From contig OZ024825.1 of the NCBI GenBank assembly GCA_964016985.1, positions 2,601,501 to 2,665,500 on the forward strand: a DNA stretch of 64,000 bases, given 5' to 3'. Shown one piece after another: positions 22,301 through 34,300 of the stretch. Origin of the DNA: Anodontia alba (Eukaryota; Mollusca; Bivalvia; Lucinida; Lucinidae). The position numbers and the translations under genes are program-made. The notes under the pieces were generated by a model that was not told where the DNA came from, searched no databases, and saw nothing but the letters and a program-made list of their open reading frames with translations. Numbering within the stretch: position 1 is the stretch's first letter; every line of letters begins with the position of its first letter.

Positions 22301-25300
22301 ACCAATGCCCGGTTGACTGGAGCCTAGTTGACTGGTGCCTGGTTGACTGGTGACTGGTTGACTGGTGACTGGTTGACTGGTTGACTGGCGACTGGATGAC
22401 CAGTGACCGGATGAACGGAGAGAAGTTGCCCAGTGACTGGGTGACTGGTGACTGGTTGACTGGTGACTGGTTGACTGGTGACTGGTGGGCTTAGTGCCCG
22501 GTCAGACTCTAAGTCCGCCAGGCTGCCACCTTGATGGGTCCTGCCCCTAGCAGTAAAGCTATGAGGGGCGGTGCTCCCATCAACTGTCCCGTTGTCAGAC
22601 ATGTCTGACTGGGACTTCTTGGATTTCTTTGATTTCTTCTGTTTTCTCTTCTGCGTCATAACTGATTTTCTAGTAGCATGAAGGCGTCTTCTTTCTGCTA
22701 GGTTCCAAACTTTTTCTGTCCAGGAACTACAAATATAACACGGAGAGATACGTGTGCAAGAATTACAAGTTAGACAAGATAAATGTGTATCCCATTTAGC
22801 TTTTAAATGGCCACAATTGCCGCGGGCGAAATGCATCGACTGACGCGGAAACAAAGGAAGAAATTTAACATTGAGAAAACAAGAAATCTAAGATCGATAT
22901 TTCGAAAATAAGTACATAGATAGTAGAAGGAGTGAATATAGAACCAGAGAAAGTAAAGGATATAAAAATTTTAACCGTGTAGAATAATTTTAATCCATTT
23001 TTTCTAACACAGAATAATAATCCTTGAACATTCAAAGTCCACAGAAAAGAAACTGACACGTGATCATTTGAGCGGGAGGAACTACGTCATACAGGTAACT
23101 GTTTAAAGGGACCTTCTGAATTAAGACTTTATAACGACTGAAAGGTCGTTTTTTCTGTGGAGGGGGTGAATAACAGAATAGAATAGCACATTATCTATAG
23201 GTTAATGTATTACGAAGTTAAAATGCATCGACTGACGCGGAAACAAAGGAAGAAATTTAACATTGAGAAAACAAGAAATCTAAGATCGATATTTCGAAAA
23301 TAATTACATAGATAGTAGAAGGAGTGAATATAGAACCAGAGAAAGTCAAGGATATAAAAATTTTAACCGTGTAGAATAATTTTAATCCATTTTTTCCAAC
23401 ACGGAATAATAATCCTTGAACATTCAAAGTCCACAGAAAAGAAACTGACACGTGATCATTTGAGCGGGAGGAACTACATCATACAGGTAACTGTTTAAAG
23501 GGACCTTCTGAATTAAGACTTTATAACGACTGAAAGGTTGTTTTTTCTGTGGAGGGGGTGAATAACAGAATAGAATAGCACATTATCTATAGGTTAATGT
23601 ATTACGAAGTTAAAACTTGCGGTAAAATATGTACCTACCTATATTAAAGGTACACTTTAAAAATTCAGCAAAGGACTTATCAAAAGATGTCTATGAGATG
23701 TTTTTGAGTTGTTTTTTTTTATCTGTCAGATTTTCTTTATAAACACGTATGTTGTGGGTACTCATTTGAATTGCATCGACAAGTGGATGCAATTCAAATG
23801 AGTACCCACATCATATGGCTTTCTTAAGAAGTCAACAAAAAGTATACTGACTATAATCTGAAGATTTATGGAATTGCTTGACTGTGCGCTTATAGCAGTA
23901 TATGCGGTAATTGAATACGATATATGGATTTTATCTATGTGTAAATGCCTGCAAATCAATCACAAACTGAATAAAGTCCAAATTTATGTTAACCCTTGTC
24001 ATGCTGAATAAATTAAGATGCCATGCCTACTTCTAATTTCCAGCCAATCAGATTACTTGATCTGGGTTTTTTATAGAAATTCACATAATTAATGACAAAC
24101 AGTGCAGATACAGATCAGTTGGATTCTTCAGAAGCCTACTGATCTGGATCTATACTGTTTGCTAAGACAGGGCATGTCGTGTTTAGCAAGAGAAGGGTTA
24201 AGTTTGTGAGGCATTTACACATCAATAAAACTCATAAAAATGAAATTCATTTCTTATAATTCCAATTCAGTCATGATCACGTTGAAAACGGAAGTTAAAT
24301 ACATGTAGTTTATTTTACAAATCTACACAAAGAAAATCCAAGACTCCTGTTCAGTGGATTTATCAAAGTATAGAAGTTTTTCAAATTTAACCTCAATCAA
24401 ATTGCACTGTATTACATCAAATTGCACTGTATTAATTGAGTTGGAATTATGGAATTATAGTTATATGATAAAAAGGTTACTGCAGTGATATTGGTGAATA
24501 TCACCCCCACAATAAAATAGTGCAATAACCCTATATTATAATAACTAAATCAAAAAATTATGTCAGAACTTACCAGTTGGTTTAGACTGTTTATTTTCCC
24601 CTTCCCCAGCTTCACTGTCAGAACTGGACTCAGAATCAGAATTAGCCAATTCATGTAGTTTTAAACCAGTCATATTTGACAGGACCAGAAACAAAGCATC
24701 TGAATGCAATAGATCAAGACAGCTCTTCACAATCACAGGGCAGCTTTCTTTTTTAGTCTCATAATAACATCTAGAAATAATAAAAAAATAAAAAAAATAG
24801 AACTTTCTAGAAGTTTACATCACACCTGCATACTAAAATGTGAAAACAGGCTTTAACAGGATGAGTTGTCATGCTTGTTTAGCTCAGTGAGATAAAACAA
24901 GTAGTGAAGAGAAACCAATTATAAAATTTTACAGTTTGTTGACTTAACTTAGGGTGGGCGCTAGGGTGAAGACTAGTACACAGTGGAACAGGTGTCCAAA
25001 CTCAAAGATAGAGAAGTATTTTTTTGAAAGCCAGGGGTGAAAGGGTTAATACAGAGCAATTGGTCTTCCAGTTCAAAATGGATTTTCAAGATGGCAGCCA
25101 TCTTGGATTTCCAATCAGAACAGTTTTAGCTATTTTTGATCTACAAGTCACCTTGATACTGCCAATGAATGAAGTTTTGAGTCAATAGGCCATTTGGTTC
25201 AGGAGAAAAATTTCAAACTAGATTTTCAAAATGGCTGCTAGGGTGACCATCTTGGATTAACGATCAGAACAATTTTACCTATTTTCAATCTACAAGTCGC

Positions 25301-28300
25301 ACGATACTTCCTATCAAGTTTCAAGTCAATTTAACTTTCCGTTCAGGAGAAGAATTTCAAAATAGATTTTCAAGATGGCACCTGTGACAGCCATCTTGGA
25401 TTTCCGATTGGAACAATTTTTGCTATTTTTGATCTACAAGTCATCCAGATACTTCATACCAAGTTTCAAGTCAATATTGCACTTGGAGATGAAGCACAAA
25501 ATAGGTTTTCAAGATGGTGGCCAGCTTTGATTTCCAATCAGAATGATTTAAGAGATTTTCTATCTAAGATGGTCGCACGGCCGCCATTTTGATTATCTAT
25601 TTTGAACTTCTTGTCCTGAACCGAAAGGCCAATGGACTTGAAACATGGTAGGAAGTATCGGGGTGATTTGTAGTTCAAAAATAGCTAAAATCGTTCCTAT
25701 CTGAAATCCAGGGTGGCTGCCATGGCCCCATCTTGAAAGTCTATTTTATCCTTCGTCTCCTGAACTGAAATGCCAATTGATTGGAAACTTGGTAGGAAGT
25801 ACACTGCAGCGCCGTTATAACGCGGTCGCTTATAACGCGGAAACCGTTATAACGCGGTTGGGCCTTGGCTCCCGTTTTTTTTTTCCCACCAGTTTGAAAG
25901 TGTTGCCCTTTTTCCGCGGAACGCGGCAGTCTAAAAATCGCCAGCCGTGACCATATACTCGCTGATTTACTCATTCTTTTTTACCAAACTTTTAATCAGT
26001 TTTTGTCTTTAGGCTATTTCAGATCATGTCCGCGCACCATTTAAAAGCCATACTATGGTAACTGGCACAGCCCTCAAGGATAATTTTCATGTATTATAAG
26101 AGAAATAAAAGAAATAATAAGAGTAACTTACGCAACACAAATTAATTACATAATTATCCTAACACAGTCATAAATCAACACTTCACTGTCCTTTTTGCTG
26201 TAATGGTAGTCTGATAATTAATCCGTTTGTGTATGTGTGAATGCACTGCCACAGTCGATAGCTCCAGATTAGGTGTCTTTTTTTTTCTTTTTTAATTAAA
26301 AAAGACTGTTATTTTTCCTTATTTCTCCATGAAATTGTAGGTTTTGGTTACTCTCTGGAAGTGCCTCAGCCAGGCGCTTCCAATGAGTATCCACAACCTA
26401 CGTTTACGTGGAGAAATAAGAAATTTAATATGTGGAGACTCCTCTAGTCTGGAGCTGTGGATAGATCCTCTTATCTGGAGCTATGACAGTCGGCATGTCC
26501 AAATAGATCAAAGAAACGGGTCAAGTGTGAATACACTGAGACAGCTTAAAGCTCCAGATAAGGTGTCTTTTTTTTTAGTTAAAAAGTACTGCAACCCTAG
26601 GTTAACGGAAATAGACTGCTGGGAAACCAGATGTACTTTCTGGACAAACATGAAACTAAGACTGGTCAGTGCTCTTTATAAAAAAAAAAAATATCTGAGA
26701 TTAGATTTTTTTATTGTGAAAGAAATCAACAGCAGCAATAAAAACTGACCAAGCAGGTAAGCCTGTCTCTTTTACCATGTTACTAATCTGACGCAACAGT
26801 TGGTATTGATTTTTTTTTCTGCACCTGTTGCTAAACCCTTAGCATGCTGTGCGAATATAATTAGCAGACCACCTTCAGAAATATTTTTTTTTTCTTATAT
26901 CCTCAGGCTGCAAGATTTTGACACTGCATTCAAACTTGAGAAAATTTGCATGACAAAAGTTGTTGTATGGAAAAAAAAGAAAGAAAGAAAAAGAAAAATA
27001 TCATCAATTTGTCATCTGCTGAATTTTTCCAGGGAGCAACAAAGGTTATTTTTTGACACGCAGATCAGCTGTGCACATGCTCAAGGCAATTTCCGGTAAA
27101 GGACACGTTGTTTATTACACAGTTATCCATAATGCAAGACTGTTGCAGTTAGTTCCCTTGAATGATCAAAAAGAAAACAAAACAATTTAAGCTTAAAAAT
27201 TTATTATTTACTGGATTAAAAGAATAAAACGGTAATCAGGTAAGGTACATGCACAAAGTTTCAACAATGAAAAAAATAAAAAATAAATAAATAAAAAAGG
27301 AACATACAATATAACATACATGCAATGTGTAATATCTCATAATAACTGGAGGAAACTGCAGTGGTGCAAGTGGGTGTGGTTGTCATGTTCAGTATAACGC
27401 GGACCACGTATAACGCGGTCAGTGTTCATGGCTCCCGACGACCGCGTTATAACGGCGCTGCAGTGTATCAGGGTATTAGGGCAACACAGATCAAAACTAG
27501 CTTAAATCTTTCAGCCATTCCATTCAGGAGAAGAAGTTCGAGATAGATTTTCAAGATGATGGCTGTGGCGGCCATCTTGGATTTTGGATTAGAAAGATTT
27601 TAGCTATTTTTGATCAACAAATCACCCCGATCTTTCCTACCACTTTTCAAATCAATTGGCTTTTTGGTTCAGGACAAGAAGTTCAAAATAGATTTTCAAA
27701 ATCGCGGCCAAGGCGACCAACTTGGAGTTCTGATTGGAACGATTTTTTACTATTTTTGATCTACAAGCTGCCCCTGTACTTCTTATCAAGCTTCGAATCA
27801 GTTGACCTTTCCATTCAATAGAAGCGGTTTAAAATAGAGTTTTTTAAGCTGGCAGCTGTGGCAGCCATCTTTGGATTTCGAAATGATTCACGCTTTTTTT
27901 TTTATTTATAAGTCGCTCTGATACTTCCTACCAAGTTTCATGTCAATTGGCATTTCTGTGCAGGAGAAGTAGCTCAAAATAGATTTTCAAGATGGTTGCA
28001 TCCTGGATTTCTCATCGGAATGATTTTAGCTATTTTTGATCTACAAGTAATCCCAATACTTCTTACCAAGTTTCAAGTCAATCGGCTTTTCCATTCAGGA
28101 AAAGAAGTTCAAAATAGAATTTCAAGATGACGGCCATGGTGGCCACCTTGGATTTTGGATCGGAATGATTTTCGCTTTTTTTATCTACACGTCACCCCAA
28201 TGCCCAAAACCCAGTTTCAAATCAATTTATTCCATGGTTTCAGAGGAGTTGTTGAAAATGTGAAAGATTAATGGGCAGACAGACTGCTAGGCGGAAGGAC

Positions 28301-31300
28301 TGACAACTGACAACAGGCAATGGCATAAGCTGTATAAGTTTCGCTCCAGGTGAGCTAAAAAAAAACAACAAAAAGACATCTTTTGCACTGTAATTTCCTT
28401 TTACAACTATAGCTTGACAAGGGTATCAAGCTTTAAATTATGTGTTATTTAAACTATGTCAAGGGTAATAACTTCTATTAGGACGTAAATAGGTTAGTTC
28501 TAATGAAATTTTCAGGGTGTTGCATTACCATGGCTATAATCATTTAAAGTATGAACAAACTGAATCAACAATTTCAGAGATATACCTCTGGACAGATGGA
28601 CACAAAGACAATGCCGAAACTAATATCCTCCTGTATTTGGCCGGGGATAATTATCACTTATTATCATCTTATCTGGAGCTATGAATTGAATTATTGTGGT
28701 ACCAGAGGACTAGCTAGGCTTTCTGGTTGCAAAGAAATGAAATGACACATAGACCAACAATAAATGATCCAGCACATGAGAAAAGGGTACTTATCACATT
28801 GATTGTGTTGGGGTTTAACAACCCGTCAACCCTTGTGGGTCATTTTGTGTTGTCGCCCAGTGAAAGGGAGAAAAGAGAAGAGATAGTGGAGGAGATAAAA
28901 GATAGGGACAGGAAAGAAAGAGGAACAGGAATGAAAGTGAAGAAATAAAAATCCCCTTTCTACCCTTACCTACTACAAGGATAGCAGGCCTTGCCAAACT
29001 GTAAGCCAATATCAATTGGAAGCCCCAGTGACGTAAGATACACGACACCTTCGCCACACCCAACCACCCCTTGGTACTTATCACATAGGCATCCAGAAAA
29101 GGCTCAGGCAAGCCTGCGCTTAAGCATAGTCTCGTGCAAAAGCACAGTCTTGCCATAGCCATTGCTGTTCGCAGACATGTAGTAGGGACCTTGAGGAAGC
29201 TTAAGGCAAAAAAATGCATAGGGGACTGCGCATGTGCATTGAAGTACCACATACCGGAAACCGTAAGGTCCCTTTTTTTCATGTGCTGGCTCAAATTACC
29301 TTTTATTTGGAGGACCTCTTTTCATCCACTCAACATCAGACTGTAGTGCTAACTTCAGGGCTTCATATCTTTCTGCCTGGAAAGGAAGATGGTTGATAGT
29401 TTTTAAATGCATTTCTCTATAAATGCAAAATAATACTTTTTGGCTTAGCAATAATGCATGTTTTTTTAACGCTTTTACTCCCACGCTTCTGACATGAACT
29501 CTTCCATCTCTGGAAACATCCATTGTTGCAAATAGGGGTTTCAGTATAATATCAATAACAGAATGACAAACAATGTAGATCCAAATGCAACAACTTGTTA
29601 TGAGCCGTTTCTCTGTTTGCAAAGGTATCTGTACTGGTCTGCAGGGATGAAAGGTTTAACCTTTGTTCTGCTGAACCTGGGAATGCCCTGTGTTACGACC
29701 GAGCACTCCTGCCTATGATTATCTGCCTTGGCAGATTATGCATAGCTTCTTAGTATCTATTCAATCTCTGACAACTGTGTCAGGGAGTCGACTCTTTGGC
29801 TCAGTGGTTAGAGCATTGGATTTTTATCCGGGAGGACCGGGTTCGATTCCCATGACAGGCGTGAGATTTTTTCAGCTACGTTTCATTCCTTTGTTACAGC
29901 TTCCATGTCGTAAGACCTGCCTTTGCAAACAGTATAGATCAAGATCAGTTGGCTTCTGAAGAAGCCAACTGATCTGGATCTGCACTGTTTGCCACTAAGC
30001 AAGTGGCATTGTATCAACAACCTGGATCAAGCAAACTGATTCACCTAAAATTAAAAGTGGGCAGGGCATCTTAATTATTCAGCATGGCAAGGATTAAAGG
30101 CATTTCTTAATGAATGCAAAATACAACTCTTTGGCTTAACAGCAATAATGCATTGTTTTTGCAAACATTACACCAATAGTAGCAGTGTGAATCTGAAATT
30201 GAAAATAAATGCAAAACAAGAATTCCGCAGAAGGCGTCATTGCACCTGCTGGGGCAAAAGTCACAGGAGCCACAATCAGAACGTGATTATTAAATAAGTT
30301 TATTTCATTCTTAGCAGTGCTTAGTCGGAAAACTGGGTTGAAAAAAATGTAGACAAAGTGCCTAGTGGGGCACATATATTCCAGGCCAGTCCCATTCCCT
30401 CTAATGGCTATATCTTCAGCACTGACTTTTCGTATCATACAGCTCAATGATAATGGAACATTGACGTAAAATGTGTAAGTCACTGGAGCATGAAATATAG
30501 GTCAAGGTCACGGATCAAGGTACCTGCTAATTCAGTACATCAAGGAGAAGCACAATGCAAGGTATGGTGGTTGTAGGCCTTATAGCTGAGGAGTTATCAA
30601 ACATCAACATAAAACGTGTCAAATATAGGTCAAGGTCACCGGGTCAAGGTACCTGCCAAGCCAGTGCAATAAGGTGAAGCACTATGCAAAGTTTAGTGGT
30701 TGTAGGTCTTATATTTGAGGAGATACCGAACATCAACATACAATGTGTCAAAAGTCACTGGAGTGCACAATATAGGTCAAGGTCACCAGGTCAAGGTACC
30801 TGCCGAGTCGGTACATTGAGAAGAAGTGCTATATAAGGTTTGGTGGTTGAAGGCCTTACAGTTGAGGACATATGGAAGGGTGACGTAAAAGGTGTAAAAG
30901 TCAATGGAGCACGAAATATAGGTCAAGGTCACCCAGTCAAGGTACCTGCGGAGTCCGTACATTGAGGAGAAGCACTATGCAAGGTTTGATGCTTGTAGGC
31001 CTTACAGTTGAGGAGATATTGAACGTTGACGTAAAATGTGTAAAAGGCACTGGAGCGCAAAATATAGGTCAAGGTCACCGGGTCAAGATACCTGCCGAGT
31101 CAGTACATCTAGGAGGAGAAGCACTATGCAAGGTTTTGGTGGCTAGAGGTCTTAAACTTGAGGAGATCTGGAATGTTGACGTAAAATTATGTCAAAGTCA
31201 CTGCAGACAAAATATAGGTCAAGGTCACCAGGTCAAGGTATCTGCCAAGTCAGTACGTTGAGAGGAAGCACTTTGCAAGGTTTGATAGTTGTAGGCCTTA

Positions 31301-34300
31301 TAGTTGAGGAGATATCAAACGTCGACACAAAATATGTCAAAGTCACTGGAGCGCAAAATAAAGGTCAAGGTCACCGGGTCAAGGTACCTGCCAAGTCAGT
31401 ACATCTAGGAGAAGCACTATGCAAGGTTTGGTAGTTGTACGCCTTATAGTTGAGAAGATCTGGAACGTCAACGTAAATTGTGTCAAAGTCAATGGAGTGC
31501 AAAATATAGGTCAAGGTCACTGGGTCAACATACCTGCCAAGTCAGGAGGTCAGGGAGATGTGTCATGCAAGGTATGATGGTTGTTGTAGAATTGTAGTTG
31601 ATTAGAATACTAACTTTGACATAAATGTCAAACTTCAACATAACAGAACTGTTAACAGACAGACGGACGGACGAACCGACAGACGAATGGAAAAGCGGGC
31701 ATCTATGTCGCAAAGTCAGGAGGTCAGGGAGATGTTTCATACAAGGTTTGATGGTTGTTTAGTCTTGTAGTTGATTAGAATACTAACTTTGACATAACAG
31801 AACTGTTAACAGACGGACAGACGGACGGACGAACAGACAGACGAATGGAAAAGTGGGCACCTATGTCGTAAAGTCAGGAGGTCAGGGAGATGTTTCATGC
31901 AAGGTTTGATGGTTGTTTAGTCTTGTAGTAGATTAAAATACTAACTTTGACATAAATGTCGAACTTTGACATAAATGTTGACAGACGGACGGACAAATGG
32001 ACAGACATATGGAAAAGCGGACACCTATATTGCAAAGTCAGGAGGTCAGGGAGATGTTTCATGCAAGGTTTGATGGTTGTTTAGTCTTGTAGTTAATTAG
32101 GATACTAACTTTGACATAAATGTCAAACATCGACATAAATGTTGACAGACGGACGGACGGACTGATGGACGGACAGAAAATTGGACGCCTACAAGCAGGT
32201 GCGATAAAAAATGACCCAGAATTCAGGAAAACTCCATTTTTACAAACAGTAAATATAAATTTGATAATTTCACTAGTGACCACCAGTGGGACTTGCAATT
32301 TCGATTTCACTGAGACATCTCAGTAATTTATTGAAAAGCATAAAAGAAAAAAATAATTGAATACTCTGACCATTTGTCCAAGGACATAACTTTCCTTGAC
32401 ATTGCATGAAAATTGACTCCTCCATCAAGTCACTTGACCATTTAACTGACAACCGCAACTGACCATTCAAAATAGCTAATAAGGTAATTGTCAATGTTTT
32501 TAGTTAGACAAACAAATCAACATGTGCTTTTTACAGGTAAGCACAGGTATATCAATGCAATCTTTGTCTAAGGAAATTCACGTGGCATGGTTATAACTAC
32601 CAGACGGAAGAGTCAATTGATGCAGACATTCAATTCACATGCTCCCTAACAAAAAAACACCAACCTCACTCATAGGTGTTTCTTGTCTCAGCTGTAATGT
32701 TTCTTTACTCTCGTATGTACATGTATCTTTGGAAATATTGCCTTAACCCTTGTCCTGCTGAACCCAGATATACCCTGCCTTTGCAAACAGTGTAGAAGTA
32801 GATCAGTTGGCTTCTGAAAATGCCAAACTGATCTGGATCTGCACTGTTTGCCATTAAGAATGTGAATTTGTAGCAACAATCATAATCAAGTAATCTGCTT
32901 GGCTAAAAATTAGAAATGGGCATGGCATCTTAATTTATTCAGCAGGACAAGGGTTAAGTTTCTAATTTCAGTCTGCAAAACTCCACAGGCTAGAAAACAT
33001 AAGGATTCACTTGTGGTCATAGCTAGTCATAATGTGGTGGAACCATGAATGGATGATGTTAATTTGGTGCGTGTTTCATTTTTCTTTCAACATTATGTAA
33101 GTCATATTCAGATCATGAATTTGTAATAATGAAAAGCTCTGTGCAATGAAGTGACATGACTGTTGAACTCAGCCTGAGGTTATGACTTATCATTATAATC
33201 GTTTCACTACAGAACCATGTTAGTTCACCATTTTGACGCAAATGACCCTCATGGGTTGATGCGTCGTTAAACCTGAACTCATCATCATCATCAGCCTGAG
33301 GTAGGATTTGAACATGTGACCACATGATTAGACACAAATTGTGTCTAATATTAACTAATATCAATAAGAACTAGACCCAGAGTTTAACCCTGGTCCTCCT
33401 AAACCCAGGTATACCCTCCCTTTGCAAACAGTGCAGATCCAGATCAGTTGGCTACTTCCAACTGATATGGCTCTGCACTGTTTGTCATTAAGTATGTGAA
33501 TTTGTATAACCTGGATCAAGTAATCTGATTGGATGAAAACTAGACAGGTCATTTTAATTTATTCAACTTGGCAATGATTAAGAATTTTCTTTTCTCAATC
33601 ATGTTTTGTCTGTTAAATTCCATATACAAACCAATTTGATAAACTGTAGTCAACTAAAATATATTACCCAAAAGTCCTGCCTAGCATTTATTCAGTCTAA
33701 TATTGGAATGGTTAAATTCTTTTGTATCTAGGTACAGTTACTTATTTACAGTGCAAGCATGCATAGTTCATGCAGGTTGGTGCAAAATAAGTAGCAACCT
33801 CATCTGCTTCAGATAAATATTTATATTCTCCGACTGTTACATGAAGTATTTACTCCCGAGTCATAGCTCCAGACAGGAGTGGGTAACTGTAAATATTCTT
33901 CTTATTTCCGCATGAAAACATATATTGTAGGTACTCATTAGAAGCACCTCACTGAGGTGCTTCTAATGAGTACCTGCAACATATGTTTTCATGCAGAAAT
34001 AAGAAAAAAATCCCTATGTTTTGTTTGGGAAAAAAACATCTTATCTGGTACTAAGCCATGTAATAAACTGGCAAACTCTGGTAAAAACATATGTTTCAAT
34101 AAGAAAAAGTTTTACCACTGAATGTGTTGTTTGTTAAATTATGTATTAGACCTGTATTTAATAAAGAACATCCATGACTTTAGCAAAGCAGTGGTAGACA
34201 TTTTTTTTTTACAAATATTTAGCAAAATACCAGTTTTTATAAACAGAAAACTGCCTCTAGCAGCAAACAGCCTCAAGTACAGTGTGATAAATTCCATTTA

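Larger units (their letters stand above)
17081..23615 (-). mobile_element. DIRS-type tyrosine-recombinase retrotransposon
   Basis: The element carries gag-like, RT/RNase H and tyrosine recombinase frames on the minus strand, in DIRS order. The left end begins AAAATGAAGTTTTTT. The right end finishes TTACGAAGTTAAAA. Sequence at 17099-17290 recurs inverted at about 23050-23600. An internal complementary region (about 17345-17450) joins the complements of both ends (AAAAAACTTCATTTTAACTTCGTAATAC), the feature used to circularise DIRS genomes. No target duplication is expected. All three coding regions are damaged, so it is probably inactive. Confidence 0.92.
17027..23935. mobile_element. ATTACCGCAC MITE split by the DIRS element
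   Basis: The left arm 17027-17080 (TACCATATTTGACCTAATTACCGCAC) and right arm 23616-23935 (GCGGTAAAATATGTACCTACC, hairpin GGGTACTCATTTGAATTGCA, GCGGTAATTGAATACGATA) align to the intact copy at 34899-35277. The DIRS element occupies the gap exactly. Confidence 0.75.
24960..28358 (+). repeat. Tandem array, AAGATGGCGGCCATCTTGGATT monomers, split by a DNA element
   Basis: Diverged monomers of about 130-150 bp repeat. Each has TTTTCAAGATGG, CATCTTGGATTTC, GATTTTAGCTATTTTTGATC, ACTTCCTACCAAGTTTCAAGTCAAT and AGGAGAAGAAGTTCAAAATAGA. The array covers 25060-25800 and 27466-28250 and is interrupted by the element at 25802-27465. It ends with CAGACAGACTGCTAGGCGGAAGG and CTCCAGGTGAGCTAAAAA. It is not coding. 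Confidence 0.8.

Noticed and set aside
22324..22854. Cys-rich protein as a cellular zinc-finger gene
   Set aside because: It lies inside the DIRS element, directly upstream of RT/RNase H, and matches the DIRS gag Cys module.
28815..29294. Minus-strand frame of 159 codons upstream of exon 9 in the OGFOD1 intron
   Set aside because: Low-complexity Leu/Ser/Phe tail from a purine-rich tract. No motifs, and not joined in frame to neighbouring exons.
29797..29865. Genuine tRNA gene
   Set aside because: A- and B-boxes are good, but the anticodon stem does not pair and the block sits inside a transposed element.
30962..31434. Plus-strand frames of 99 and 81 codons
   Set aside because: Products of the 145-bp tandem monomer read in two frames, with no family resemblance.
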